Part shown: one piece after another, positions 10,401-19,481 of the stretch
Numbering within the stretch: the first letter of the stretch is position 1
Layout of the letters: every line of letters begins with the position of its first letter
Translations under genes and position numbers: made by a program
Assembly: GCA_012862575.1 (NCBI GenBank)
Contig: BLSF01000082.1
Span: 62,001 to 126,000, forward strand
DNA: 64,000 bases
From: Parietichytrium sp. I65-24A
Lineage: Eukaryota > Sar > Bigyra > Thraustochytrida > Thraustochytriidae
Reading direction: 5' to 3'
The notes under the pieces: model-generated
What the model was told of the DNA's origin: nothing
Database searches by the model: none
The model's input: only the letters and a program-made list of their open reading frames with translations

Positions 10401-10615
10401 CCAATCTCGTCTCTCTAATCATGGACAGCGTCTTCGATTGCGTATCCGCGCCTTACTTTGACTACGAGAAGCAGGTCTCCTATGTCGTTTATCAAATCGA
10501 CCCGACCGTTCACCTTGCCCTCGTATTCTCTCAGAACGCTCTTCCGAGCAACAATGACAAGAAGGAGATCATCGCCTTTTGCAACGCGATGAAGGAGGAG
10601 ATCACTCCTCGCTGA
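7448..10615 (+). CDS. KICS2 (KICSTOR subunit 2, C12orf66) homologue
   Basis: In animals KICS2 is part of KICSTOR, the lysosome-bound scaffold that recruits GATOR1 and lets amino-acid and glucose loss switch off TORC1. From residue about 230 onward the order of motifs follows the human protein: SHFFDGL...SREM, then DAEKLFMSMTFL (human AEKVYHSLTYL); HLKAAMEEY...YVRLVSTQ (human VEELLSHL...KMYTLSTQ); SSYHLQGSFLTLQRAQDKID; FNTLTAKATLFFY (human MKTLTAKANPDFF); and a final WP...PTVHLALVFSQ...IAFCNAMKEEI (human WP...PHFTIVIIFES...FISFLNEISLAL). At 1055 residues it is more than twice the human length. The extra comprises His/Met/Gln low-complexity (about 80-205), long Asp/Glu runs (about 430-500) and a Ser/Lys linker. 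The frame opens at GTG 7370; I use the first ATG, 7448. The alignment is from memory of the human sequence. An AATAAA lies 41 bp after the stop. Confidence 0.72.
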   Translation: MWWWSSSSSSRRSRTRSQSRGPSLAAEHETDQEASPSAAQSAGTEPSSPTLALLKVARERTKRLQAGRGFGPSSEYPSATHAQNAAHTHMQMHAHAHPSFASHNLAGNVGHLWASAPNTPKLGRKRAEMAQQHMQHTQQMQMQMHMQIPMHMQMQSQSQSQSQLQTQTQTQGSSHMQHVQHAQHVQHVQQMQHVQQMQQMQQQQLTGNSPRGAGPGSRRPKTAFSKLVSDMIASLAEVAHVKECLSHFFDGLERDDTSGARAAVSREMVRRGHSANMFWSQLSSVLLCLLDAEKLFMSMTFLRDANKKANMIEMFQKAIAGVRQLVDAQIVACSERPTPSRSRGLSQGHFAVDETSHHSIASTPGISRISVVGADSVTSDAYSFLRKNGGLETPNSARARNVLTTEDSDADMFNSAFASYRPESSTHEFIGDDDDDDEDDDDDDDENSESFMNTHGDGPDPGASFARSYAEVEEGEDEGVSEDGDDDDEDLLYASASNLTNHERELVKIPHLKAAMEEYATVFSKMVQLLKLRLWTVEAYVRLVSTQSTTLESIKIPERIQFGFEELLGTCGYAMLQKIVDHAFAEFSAVTMLAYARYNISSYHLQGSFLTLQRAQDKIDNLEGALREMQGCLDVVMPKSASPTKRTAPRKEAEAAKTSTKVGPFRMTIGAARGNKADAPPKDQAKSPAAAKEATESAAKIGEISHRFLSLFFARRAFNTLTAKATLFFYPSLGLRFERIIPQDENTRRKKKLVIMMRQFLSKQSPRGRIVTKKSSSVSTSSPSLSAASSTVTSPPTRENSEILSDQLDQPDVAFLLILDAEQCQKFGPPNHRGSLRTPQKWDDQRFTGKGGHMRAPLGQMPQQWQQQQQQEDAAVSIEKTNLILPSDSPNGYFCPNLLSFVQKDDKLKLRFQSTKQLRSNLGLASTKGGYLQDRRVMLRSSGESEDPFTRTPNSENLFRPLRGIASWPVICKFPWDFQEALHMPNLVSLIMDSVFDCVSAPYFDYEKQVSYVVYQIDPTVHLALVFSQNALPSNNDKKEIIAFCNAMKEEITPR
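7840..8062 (+). repeat. Low-complexity ATGCA/CAG-type repeats inside the KICS2-like gene
   Basis: Alternating ATGCAA, CAATCG, CAGACG and CAACATGTG units encode runs of Gln-Met, Gln-Ser, Gln-Thr and Gln-His-Val. Neighbouring units differ in type, showing several separate expansions. All are multiples of three, so the frame is kept. Confidence 0.9.
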
Positions 10616-11172
10616 TGAAAAAATCATTTGTCCAAGACCAACTCTGTCTATACATAATAAATCCCATGTTTACTATTGCACCCACCAAATACACACAACA
10701 CGCACGCACACATTCTCTCTCTCTCTCTCTTTACCAGCAAGGATGCCCACCTAATTCTCTTTCAGTGACAATTCCGCCGCGAAGAGAGGCACATGCATCT
10801 TTGAAATCCCTCCCTTCTCTCGCGACTGCCTCGCTTGCGAGTTTCTGTAGCTCCTACGCTTCCACTTAATGCAATCATTAATCATAGCCGTTTGGCTCTG
10901 TGGAAACTTGAAGTTGAACTTGCTATGAACAATACATTGCGTGTGATTTATCTGGGTTGTGGAGTTGGCAAAGTAGTCCAAGTTTGGCGCATAGCTGGCA
11001 AGAAATTGGCGGAGGCAAAGAGCTGGGCAGCAAAGCATTGCGAGCGCGCAAGAGTGTCATTTTGGAAGCGGCGATATTGCTGCCAGCCAGCTGTGGGAGC
11101 TTGAGCCCTGAGTGTGGTGATTTGCCGGACTTATGCGAGAGCTCGGGAGGTTGACTAAAGGTGCGCGGAACG
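10616..11172. other. Intergenic, KICS2-like gene to IQ/WW-like gene
   Basis: Holds the polyadenylation-like AATAAA at 10656-10661, a CT run at about 10713-10730 and the leader of the next gene. No gene is seen. Confidence 0.5.
10656..10661 (+). terminator. Possible polyadenylation signal
   Basis: AATAAA lies 41 bp downstream of the KICS2-like stop codon. Position and sequence fit; use is not shown. Confidence 0.45.
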
Positions 11173-12702
11173 ATGCCTGATGGCCGTGCCGCTCAGGCGT
11201 TCAGGGCCGCAGTGACGATCCAGAGCGCGATGAGGAGGTTTCTTATACGCAAGGCGATGCTGGAGTACGTCGTCGGGATCTTTGCGAGGTACTACGATGA
11301 GGCGGCGCAAATGGACTACTACGTGAATCTGGAAGCCATGGAGTCTGCATGGAGGAAGCCTTACATACTCAAGGGCGTCGAGCTGCCGTATTATGAGGAG
11401 TCTCGTGAAAGTGAGGAAAAGCAGCTATCTGAAGAGTTGGATGACATCCGCAATTACCCGAGTACGGAAAGCAAGGAGTCGACGCTCTCTATGAAGCGCC
11501 TCATGCGAGAGCCCAAGCCAACACCTGCTCCAGGCGCGCTGAACGCGGTCTTGGAAAGTTGGCGAAGCATAATGCCCAAAGAGGCTAATCCAAACGACGC
11601 TCAGTTGTGCCGGATAGACGTTTACACGTTCAGCTCTCCGCAGAGATGCGTCGTGCTGAGGGATAAAACAATAGAACAGGCCAAGCGCGAGATGCCGAGC
11701 ACGCACGAAACTCAGAGCGACGTTTGTGCGCTCACAATGTCGTTTTTTGCATTTGACGCTCAGGTGCCGAACGGGGTGAAGTACTCGGTTTGGTGGCGAT
11801 CAAACCCATTGAGATCCATGATAACTATGGAATGGAAGTCTCAACTTGCAGAACAAAGGAGCCGTGCGGAGAATAAGGAGTGCAAATCACCGTCCCTCGC
11901 GCAGGATGATGGGTGGGAATGGTGCTTTGATATTTGGGGCTTTTACTCTCCGCGCGAAGGAGCCATCCGTGTTAATGTCCAGAACGTCTTAAATCCGACC
12001 CGTTACAGGGTGTCTGAGCTCGGGGCTCTTCGCGGTGGATGGAGTCAATGTTTTTCATTCTTTGCTTACCCCACCTCAAGATTTGCGGCATTGGATGCTG
12101 CAAACTCGAGGACTGACCAAATGCGCGGCAAAATTCGCGAGATGCCTTTTGAAGAGGACGGTCGCTTGCATCCCCCTATTGAGGAATACGAGACCGACGG
12201 AGTCGAGGACCCCTCCGCAACGGTATGGTGCCGGCGGTTCGAGTTTATAGGTTTCAAGTCGCGCTTTACAGGGACAATCAAGTTTGAGATTTATTTCAAA
12301 TATCAGCTTCTTGATGGAGAAAAAGAGGAGAGCATTGCTGTCTACGAGCGAGAAAAAGTAATTTACTACCCGTGCTACAAGGTAGTCCAGGAAGGCGACG
12401 GGGACGTCAAGGATTGGTACTTGATGAGCAGCTTTTATGCCTTCCCCGTGCCGTTTCCTAAGACGACTCGTTATTATGTGCTGGTGGCGAGAACTCCCGG
12501 ACAGCTCACGCGGTACCGAATCGCGACGACAGATTTTATGGGGAAGGCGTGGAGCACGCTTTTTTCGTTTTACGCATTCTCCACTCGGACCGAGGATACC
12601 TTTCTGCTGGAACAGGACCACAATGACAATTATACTTTACGAAGGAATCGTGACAGAGAGGTAGGCCTAAACAGCGAGGCGCGAGAAGAGAAGACGAAGT
12701 GA
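11173..12702 (+). CDS. IQ and WW-like protein with four S-F-[FY]-A-[FY] repeats
   Basis: I do not recognise the family. Residues about 14-30 form an IQ calmodulin-binding motif (AVTIQSAMRRFLIRKAM). Residues about 38-65 look like a WW domain lacking its first Trp (YYDEAAQMDYYVN...SAWRKP). The rest contains four spaced units with the core [WV]xxxxSF[FY]A[FY] at about residues 184, 290, 415 and 460. These are followed by beta-strand-like stretches with Y-Y/W-x-V and RYR, suggesting a repeated beta fold. No signal peptide or membrane helix is seen. A calmodulin-regulated cytosolic or cytoskeletal role is possible but is inference. The frame opens at GTG 11161; ATG 11173 is the first Met. 509 residues; AATAAA at 12774-12779 is downstream. 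Confidence 0.8.
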   Translation: MPDGRAAQAFRAAVTIQSAMRRFLIRKAMLEYVVGIFARYYDEAAQMDYYVNLEAMESAWRKPYILKGVELPYYEESRESEEKQLSEELDDIRNYPSTESKESTLSMKRLMREPKPTPAPGALNAVLESWRSIMPKEANPNDAQLCRIDVYTFSSPQRCVVLRDKTIEQAKREMPSTHETQSDVCALTMSFFAFDAQVPNGVKYSVWWRSNPLRSMITMEWKSQLAEQRSRAENKECKSPSLAQDDGWEWCFDIWGFYSPREGAIRVNVQNVLNPTRYRVSELGALRGGWSQCFSFFAYPTSRFAALDAANSRTDQMRGKIREMPFEEDGRLHPPIEEYETDGVEDPSATVWCRRFEFIGFKSRFTGTIKFEIYFKYQLLDGEKEESIAVYEREKVIYYPCYKVVQEGDGDVKDWYLMSSFYAFPVPFPKTTRYYVLVARTPGQLTRYRIATTDFMGKAWSTLFSFYAFSTRTEDTFLLEQDHNDNYTLRRNRDREVGLNSEAREEKTK

Positions 12703-12773
12703 ATATTTTGACGGCAGTGTGTGACGGAGAAAAACAAAACAAAACAAAAACTCTAGTGAAAGAAACTCTGATA

Positions 12774-12779
12774 AATAAA
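12774..12779 (+). terminator. Possible polyadenylation signal
   Basis: AATAAA lies 72 bp after the IQ/WW-like stop codon, in the 215 bp gap between this gene and the convergent P450 gene. Confidence 0.4.
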
Positions 12780-12917
12780 AGTATTTCATGCGATGTTGCA
12801 CGGCTCCAGTTTAAAAGAACGCCTTTCATCGCTTGAAGACTGCACTGCGCACTGCAGGATGAAAAGTGACGTCACACCCCGGATATCCTTACGACAAGTG
12901 GTTCCCTTTGGTAAGCT

Positions 12918-14555
12918 TCACAACTTTGCATGTAGCTTTGTGCGAGGAGTGGCCGAGAAAAACATCCCGCCAGGAGCCCTTTTCCGGCCAGTGAATCCAC
13001 GGAAGGGAACATCCACGAGAGGGGGCTGCAGCAAGTCCCTCGGGCCAACTGTGCCGTAATTGACAGTAATGCCCTTCTCTTCTTCCGGGGAAAGTGCCTT
13101 GTATTCTGGAATCACGTCAAAAGTATACTTTCGCAACAGGTAGATGATAATGAGCCGAGCCTCGAGATGCGCAAAGTTCATGCCAATGCACCCACGGGGC
13201 GGGAAGGTGAATGGCGAGAAGCGGGGTGAAGCCGGGTTATACGCTGCATAACTCTGATTGTCCCAATTCTCCCCATCTCTAAACTCTCTGTTGGGGTTGA
13301 AAATATCAACATCCGCGCCCCACAGGTCGGGGTTTCTATGGCGCGACCAGTTGACGACTTGCACCCACGTCCCTTTGGGAAGAAGCACTTGTTCTCCCTT
13401 TTCTCCGGTGATGTACTCGTCGAATTGAATCTCGCGATAGGTACCGTTTGCAACAGCAGGCCACAATCGCAGTGTCTCCATGAAGCAGCGAGTGAGAAAT
13501 GGCAGTCTAGCCAAGTCCTCATAGACGGGGTCTCTGCCGTTCAGGTCAGCGAAAAACTGATCGATCTCCGCTTGCACTTGGCGCTGGTATTCTGGATGTT
13601 TTGACAATTCGTAGAGCAGCCAGGTGAGAGTATGGCCTGTGGTATCGTGTCCAGCGAACGCAAAGATAAGAGCATTCCCTTGAGTGGTGTAATGGTCGGC
13701 TTCCATGGAGGCCAGGCGGTTTGCCAGTGGGCCTTTGAACGGGCAGCCTTGCTCTTCCTCGGGAACTTCCGAGGGGTGCATTGGGCAGCTGTTCGACTCT
13801 CTCCCGAACCTCCCAGAGAGCTCCTTGCAGAATTCTCGGGAGTAGGTGACAGGGCCTTTTCCAGACATGGAATTCCTAAAAGCTGCATTAGTGCGCTCCA
13901 TGAACTCGTTGTCTTCGCCGAATAGCGCAAGCTGCAGTTGCGCCTCGGTTTCGAAGAGAAAAAAGTCGTTCATGTCCACGAGCTCATTGCCGTCCTTGGA
14001 CATCTCTTTGTAGCGCTCAGCGCAGAATTTGGCTCGATTTAGGCTGATCGGGAAAATTTTGGAAAGTGAAAGCTTTGGGAGAAACGCCGGCAGAAGGTGC
14101 GAGCGCTGCATTCGCCAGTGCTCATTGTCAACGGTGCTGATGATAGATCCGTAAAAGGCACTGTTGAAGTTTGGCTGCTTGCGTACATGCCTTCTCGCGA
14201 TTCGCTCAGCGTCATCTGGGTGTGCGATAATGACTTGCTGGATGCGAAGAGGCTTTCCGATTCTGCCGCTGTCTCCGTTCTCGCGCGGAAAGATGACCTT
14301 CGGCACGACGATGTTTGCAGCGAGCTTTTGCGCCCCTCCATACTTCACTTGCCACCTCTCGTACTGCAAGTGCGTTGCCCCGGCGAGCTCTGCTTTGGAC
14401 ACGATCTTGTACGCATCTTTCCAGCTCATCTCGCGCAGAGGGCCAGGCAAGTGCTCCGCGACATTGTACTCCCCTTCCTTCGGAAGCCTCGCAGGCAGGT
14501 CGTCCAAGCTTGGCCCTTTCACTCTCGCCGCCGTCTTTCTGCCGCTCTCCGCCAT
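12918..14555 (-). CDS. Cytochrome P450 with a C-terminal AKL tripeptide
   Basis: The protein is a P450 monooxygenase. The I-helix oxygen-activation motif AGHDTT is near residue 300, the K-helix ETLR follows, and the haem loop FTFPPRGCIG places the haem-ligand Cys at 456. Length (545) is normal. Two features are odd. First, there is no N-terminal membrane anchor: the N-terminus after ATG 14555 is polar and charged. Second, the protein ends H-A-K-L-stop, and AKL is an accepted variant of the peroxisomal PTS1 signal (consensus SKL). A loop at about 255-271 also has two Cys-Pro motifs (SCPMHP and GCPFKG), reminiscent of haem-regulatory motifs. Substrate is unknown. The frame opens at a GTG (14609) within a repeat; I use the first ATG. 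Confidence 0.93.
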   Translation of the reverse strand: MAESGRKTAARVKGPSLDDLPARLPKEGEYNVAEHLPGPLREMSWKDAYKIVSKAELAGATHLQYERWQVKYGGAQKLAANIVVPKVIFPRENGDSGRIGKPLRIQQVIIAHPDDAERIARRHVRKQPNFNSAFYGSIISTVDNEHWRMQRSHLLPAFLPKLSLSKIFPISLNRAKFCAERYKEMSKDGNELVDMNDFFLFETEAQLQLALFGEDNEFMERTNAAFRNSMSGKGPVTYSREFCKELSGRFGRESNSCPMHPSEVPEEEQGCPFKGPLANRLASMEADHYTTQGNALIFAFAGHDTTGHTLTWLLYELSKHPEYQRQVQAEIDQFFADLNGRDPVYEDLARLPFLTRCFMETLRLWPAVANGTYREIQFDEYITGEKGEQVLLPKGTWVQVVNWSRHRNPDLWGADVDIFNPNREFRDGENWDNQSYAAYNPASPRFSPFTFPPRGCIGMNFAHLEARLIIIYLLRKYTFDVIPEYKALSPEEEKGITVNYGTVGPRDLLQPPLVDVPFRGFTGRKRAPGGMFFSATPRTKLHAKL

Positions 14556-15628
14556 TCCGTCTTGCGATACCACGACACCACGATACCGCGATACCAGCCA
14601 AACCCACACTCAAGCAGCCGCTCGCACCGTCAGCCAACGCTTTGCAGCTATCAATCAAACAAAGCGACAAAGCAACAAAGCAGAGCCTTGTTCACGACTT
14701 GGAAGTCGGACTGTCTAAGCGCAGCTGCGAACAAATAGCTTTTAAGTGTAGAGCGAACGAACACCCATTAAACTACTTGCTCGTCTGACCGAACGCCTTC
14801 TAAGATGGGAAAAGCTTTCTGTTCCTCCAGGGAGATTCCTGTCAGTAGAACGCGAAGCAATAGCAATAGCAACAGCAACACAAAGAACACGGAGCTGGTT
14901 TGCTAATTCTGGTTGTTTTACACTAATGTAAAGTTGTTTCCGCTGCGTGTGCGTTACTGGAAGTGCCAGTCAAACGCGAGAGTCGCGAACGTTGGATTGC
15001 TTCTATTGCTTGTTTACCTCTTCGGTGCTGTCGTTCGTTCGCGCAAGCCACGGTTCAAGTTCAGTTACCGGTACTTCAATTTCACAGCGTTGCTTGGGTC
15101 ATTTCACTTATTTCACGCATGACTGAGTCTTCACATACTTCACATCATCAAGACGATCATCATCTGTTAGGTTTGTCAATGCGAAAAACTTATTTGTGGA
15201 AAGATAGATAGATAGGATGTCAATCACCCCTTGTCAAGGAACGGAATGACAGCAAGCGAAGCGAAGAGAGGAGAAGCCGGCGAGCGAACGAGCGGCGTGT
15301 AAACATGGGAGCACGAGGTCAAGCCTCACGAGAAGCTCTGCGGTGCAGGTCCGCGACGACTGGAGACGGTGTTTCTTCCAGTGGAGAGGAGAGTTAGAAA
15401 GAAGGAGTTGAGCGGAAGCCCGTGTTTTGTTCTTAAAATCTTTTTATTTCATTTCATTGCTTTCCTTGAACTTGAATTCACATGTCAAAGTCAATGCGCA
15501 TGAACTAATTTGCCGTTGCAAGAGTTGGAGTGCCACAGAACGGAGCAGCAGTGTTGAAGGCCAAAAGGTTAGGCAAGACTTCGATGCTGAGCTCTGCTGT
15601 TGAATGGTGTACGAAACCCGCACACGCC
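14556..15628. other. Intergenic upstream of P450
   Basis: About 1.07 kb. The P450 leader has short repeats (CCACGACACCACGATACCGCGATACC near 14568-14595 in pieces, and AGCAATAGCAATAGCAACAGCAAC near 14860-14880). One ACCGGT motif is at about 15066. Short open frames here lack any family signal. No gene is seen. Confidence 0.5.
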
Positions 15629-17032
15629 TTATGCGCGCCTTCGAGCAGCCGCACCTCTCCTGATCACGGCAAGTGAGATGTTGTTCTCGCTGAGCTGAAT
15701 CTTGGCCCGGTCGTTTACAGGGTGCAAAACCTGCTCTCTTATTTCCAGAGACCGTCTGAACAGCGCTTCCGCAGCAGCAAACTTCTTGCATTCCATAAAT
15801 AATAGCGCGAGATTGTCCAGACACAGTGCAATGTCTTCGTGCAAGGGGCCGAGATGCTTGTCAACAACAGCGAGTGCAGCGGACAACGAGGTTTGCGCTG
15901 CGGCGTAGTCCCCGACCGCCTTTTGGCCCCTTCCCAAGGCCAGGAGAGGGTACGCGAGCTGCGGATGCTCTGGGTCCCCCAACTCTTGTGTGATTAGACG
16001 AGCGAGAGACTGGAGCACCAAAATCTGCTCTTTGTAGTCAGCTTGAGCCTCCAAGACTAAAGCTAATTTTTCCAAAAGCTTGCGCCTCTGTGAGGTGCCT
16101 ACCCGGAAGTGGACCTTCTCCTCTTCAAAACGATTCGTGGAAGCATTGGAATAATCTGACGAGGAGTAGCCCAAAAGTTTTAAAGCTTTTTCGAGGCTCT
16201 CTTTCGCCAATGGCCAGTCGCGCTTCTTAATTGCGATGTTTGCTTTACCGGCAAGAGCTTTCCCCGCTCGCTCTCGAGATTCCGCAGCGTCCCCTGACTT
16301 CTCCTCGGCTTGATTGCCCCCCTGGAGGCTCTGCAAAGCGATGTCCACCGCACGTGCCTGGGCTTTGAGGGACAATTCAAGGTTCCCGCACTTTAGGTAC
16401 GCTGCTGCAAGCCTTTCCAAAGTAAGAACGAGGCCGGGGTGAGAGGTACCAAAGACGCGCTCCTTTTGCTCCAAAAGGCGCTCGCACACTTGCGGATCGT
16501 CTTGAGAAACTGTGTCTGGCAGATCATTCACTTCAGCAAGCCTCGCTTGTTCGGCTCGATGCCTCTCTATCTCCACTGCAAGCTCCCAAGGGCTTGTGTG
16601 ACACCCGATCACATTTGCAATACGATGGTGTCCAGCTGCGGTTGCAAGATCTTGCGCCAAAACGCCTGCGCCACACTTGAGCAATTTGTCGGCACCGCAT
16701 TCCAAGAGCACCTTTACAGTGTCCACCGAGTTTGCGGCGACCGCCAAATGAAGGACGGGTCGTTGACTCACAGCATCTACAAAGTTGGGGTCCAGCCCTT
16801 TCGACAATAAAAACCTCGCAAGCTCCGCCTTGCCCAATTTGCAGCTCAACACCAGCAGAGCCTCCCATTGCCGCGAGTCCTGCTCACCATACTTTCTCAT
16901 GCCATCCACGAGCTTTTCCAGCCTCGCCAGACTCCCTTCTTGCACGATCTTTTCAGGGCTCCATATCTCCTCATTGCTCGGATTCTTTCGCCATGAGACG
17001 CGGTCTGCTTTCGTGGTGCGAACCCTTCTCAT
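15629..17032 (-). CDS. Ankyrin and kinesin-light-chain-type TPR protein
   Basis: Residues about 55-145 carry two to three ankyrin repeats (ALLVLSCKLGKAELARFLL, then PVLHLAVAANSVDTVKVLL). From about 180 to 450 there are tetratricopeptide repeats of the 42-residue kinesin-light-chain type, each with HP-x-L/V...LA-x(2)Y/L...A...AL, for example SHPGLVLTLERLAAAYLKCG and EDIALCLDNLALLF. Both are protein-binding scaffolds. No enzyme domain, signal peptide or membrane helix is seen. The partner is unknown. ATG at 17032 is the natural start; 467 residues, no intron. Confidence 0.85.
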   Translation of the reverse strand: MRRVRTTKADRVSWRKNPSNEEIWSPEKIVQEGSLARLEKLVDGMRKYGEQDSRQWEALLVLSCKLGKAELARFLLSKGLDPNFVDAVSQRPVLHLAVAANSVDTVKVLLECGADKLLKCGAGVLAQDLATAAGHHRIANVIGCHTSPWELAVEIERHRAEQARLAEVNDLPDTVSQDDPQVCERLLEQKERVFGTSHPGLVLTLERLAAAYLKCGNLELSLKAQARAVDIALQSLQGGNQAEEKSGDAAESRERAGKALAGKANIAIKKRDWPLAKESLEKALKLLGYSSSDYSNASTNRFEEEKVHFRVGTSQRRKLLEKLALVLEAQADYKEQILVLQSLARLITQELGDPEHPQLAYPLLALGRGQKAVGDYAAAQTSLSAALAVVDKHLGPLHEDIALCLDNLALLFMECKKFAAAEALFRRSLEIREQVLHPVNDRAKIQLSENNISLAVIRRGAAARRRA

Positions 17033-19124
17033 CGCGAACGTCAGGCTCTCGCCGCTGGCATTTAGAAGCCCTCGCGGTCAGTGGAGAGCAGTCTCAGAGC
17101 AGGGAATTTGGACAACCTCTGACGGCCGCAGATTTGCGAAAATACTCTTCGAGCACTGGCTCACGGAAGATAATGACAGGTTCAGACTGGCCACGAGCCA
17201 AGCCAAAACCTTCAGCTGCTGTTTTTCAATGGTTTATTGGCAGAACAAAGCCCTCTGCTGCCGTGTTAGCCGCTTGAAAATAGAAAGACCCATTCGCTCT
17301 CGTCGTTATATGAGTCTCCAACTTGCCACTTGCGCAGACATGTGGTTCAAGTTCAACTTGAAAGTATCTCAAAGTTGCGCCGGGAATCGGATTCACCGGA
17401 TAAGTGACGTGCCCCTGGTAGTCTCTCGGTAGTTTCTCTTACTATTAGCTGAATGGGTAGGAAATGCTTAAGCGAATGTTCTTTAGTTCTTTCTTTGCTT
17501 CGTTTCATCTGCATCTAGTGCCGTACTGAGTACTCGTACCGACCACTTGAAAATTGCTCCACTCGAGCATTCCGCCTCAGTCTCACTCACTCACTCACTC
17601 ACATTCAACATAGAAATCAGAAAAGCTTCACGATTGCCCCTTTCATTTTGTCTTTTTAAGTGAAGCCACGAAGTGAGAGCGTAAACAAACCCTATCGGAA
17701 GGTGGGGTGTGTCTTTTTAGCTGCAGCAAAGTGAGAAACGTCTTTTTTGAGGTCTACTTTTTGAGATGAAATTATTCAAAATTCAAGTGATTGTGAGTGG
17801 CCAACTTCGCCACTGCACCCCTAGGACAGAACATAAATCACACATTCCTACAGTACTTGCAGTTCTACATTTCTATTTCACACTGTTCCTGGTTGTGTGT
17901 TGTGAGAACGTCATGGCAAAAATCACGTTGCCGAGAGATGAGGAGCGTTGCTTGGAAATGCTTTTCACACGAAACTTCTCACATAAACTTTTCACATGTC
18001 AAAGGATCCAACTCGTGCGGCTGATTTGAAGGCGACGATAAATTACCTATTTAGTAACAACGAAAGGCAAATTCCCAGCCAGAGGAGAGAAATAAAGCAA
18101 ACCTGTCTTTTAGAGGCGGCTCTATCCAATTTCTTCCTGAGCTGAGTTTTGCCGGGAATCGGTACAGTACTCGAGTACCATGTACAACGCGAAACAAAAA
18201 TTCGAAGAAACAAAAACAACACAGAGAGAGAGAAACATTGTGCTGAGTACTAGTACCGGTATAAGTGATACTGAGTACAAGATGGTGTACTAAGAGTGAG
18301 TACACACAAGCGCGACACAAAGTTCAAACACGTTTCCTGTTTCCGTAGATCTGCACAAAATTTGCCTCTGAGCTTGCACATGTCGGCCGCGCCACTCGTG
18401 CTCGTTCGATGGGCTCGTAGATTGGTCTGTCTATAGATAGATTTTCAATGAGTTTTTCAGTGGTCTATCACTATCGAGCGCCACGAGCGCCGGTGGAATA
18501 GCATATAGCACTGCTCTCGAACTGAGTTGGCTGTCACTATTGTTAGCCCTGCCAATGAAAGGTTCGCAGCAATCCAAACTGGAAGGAGAACCTGGAGCCA
18601 CGAGGCTCACGAGGTCACGAGTGCAGCGGAAACATAACCTTACTGGAAGGTAGCAGGTGTGAACGGATACTTGCTGAGCAAGCACGCGAGAGGAAGTGAG
18701 AGAGGAGAATTAATTGTAGACCCTAAAAAAGCATAAATAAAATCCATCGAGCGCTTGCTCCAGATTGGAGATGGGAGCACGAAGGCACGAATGTGTCCGT
18801 CTCAATGCTGTTGGAAGCACCACGCATCTGGACTGCCTGAGACAATCTTCTTTTTGGGTATTTGAACGACGACAACCGCCCCGTCTAAGGGCGACGCGCC
18901 TCGGCTTGAAACAACAGAGAGCAAGAATCATTTGCGTTCCCGCATTTCACCGCAGGCTTCATATATCTTATGCTTGAAGTGGATACGCGGGTCCTTGGGT
19001 CCTCACGCTTACCAAAGAGGTTATCCCTTGTTTGTTCCCCGCAGCGGAGAACCCCCGGAATATACTGTGATTCGAATAGCGCAAGGCAAGGGGTAACGTA
19101 ATCAGAGGTACGGAAAAGGCCAGT
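17033..19124. other. Intergenic, gene-poor
   Basis: About 2.1 kb without a gene I can support. It holds GTAC palindromes near 17521-17540, 18164-18180 and 18243-18275, a short TCAC array near 17580-17600 and a GA run near 18221-18233. A few open frames of 60 to 90 codons have no family signal. Confidence 0.5.
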
Positions 19125-19481
19125 TTAACATGGCTCGAATTGAACGCTCACTTCTGTTATTCCACGGACAACAGTGAAGTCCTTCCACACCCAAATTCGA
19201 CCATTGGTGATCAGTGCAACTAAACCAACTAATGCTCTCTCGTGGACTTCTTCCTCAATCCATTGATGAGATTCAACCCCGTTGCTACGGAGGCCGGTTG
19301 GGTTGGATTCCAAGGCCCTTTTGACTGTGTCGCCTCCCTGGACGAGTGGAGGCCAGGGCCCGGGCCTGGCCACGTTAATGATGACATGCTTATTCGAGCA
19401 CCACTCAGTAGAAAAAATTGTCGTCCACTCTTCTGCATGGCCTGCAACCACCAACGTCGAGAATAGTACAAAGATTCGCAT
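19125..19481 (-). CDS. Possible small secreted protein
   Basis: The 118-residue frame starts with a good signal peptide (MRIFVLFSTLVVAGHA, then EEWTT). The rest has two Cys (in EWCSNK and FEPC) and no domain I recognise. A second Met ten codons upstream would spoil the signal, so 19481 is the better start. It lies in a gene-poor stretch next to decayed-looking sequence, so it could be chance or a fragment. Confidence 0.35.
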   Translation of the reverse strand: MRIFVLFSTLVVAGHAEEWTTIFSTEWCSNKHVIINVARPGPWPPLVQGGDTVKRALESNPTGLRSNGVESHQWIEEEVHERALVGLVALITNGRIWVWKDFTVVRGITEVSVQFEPC

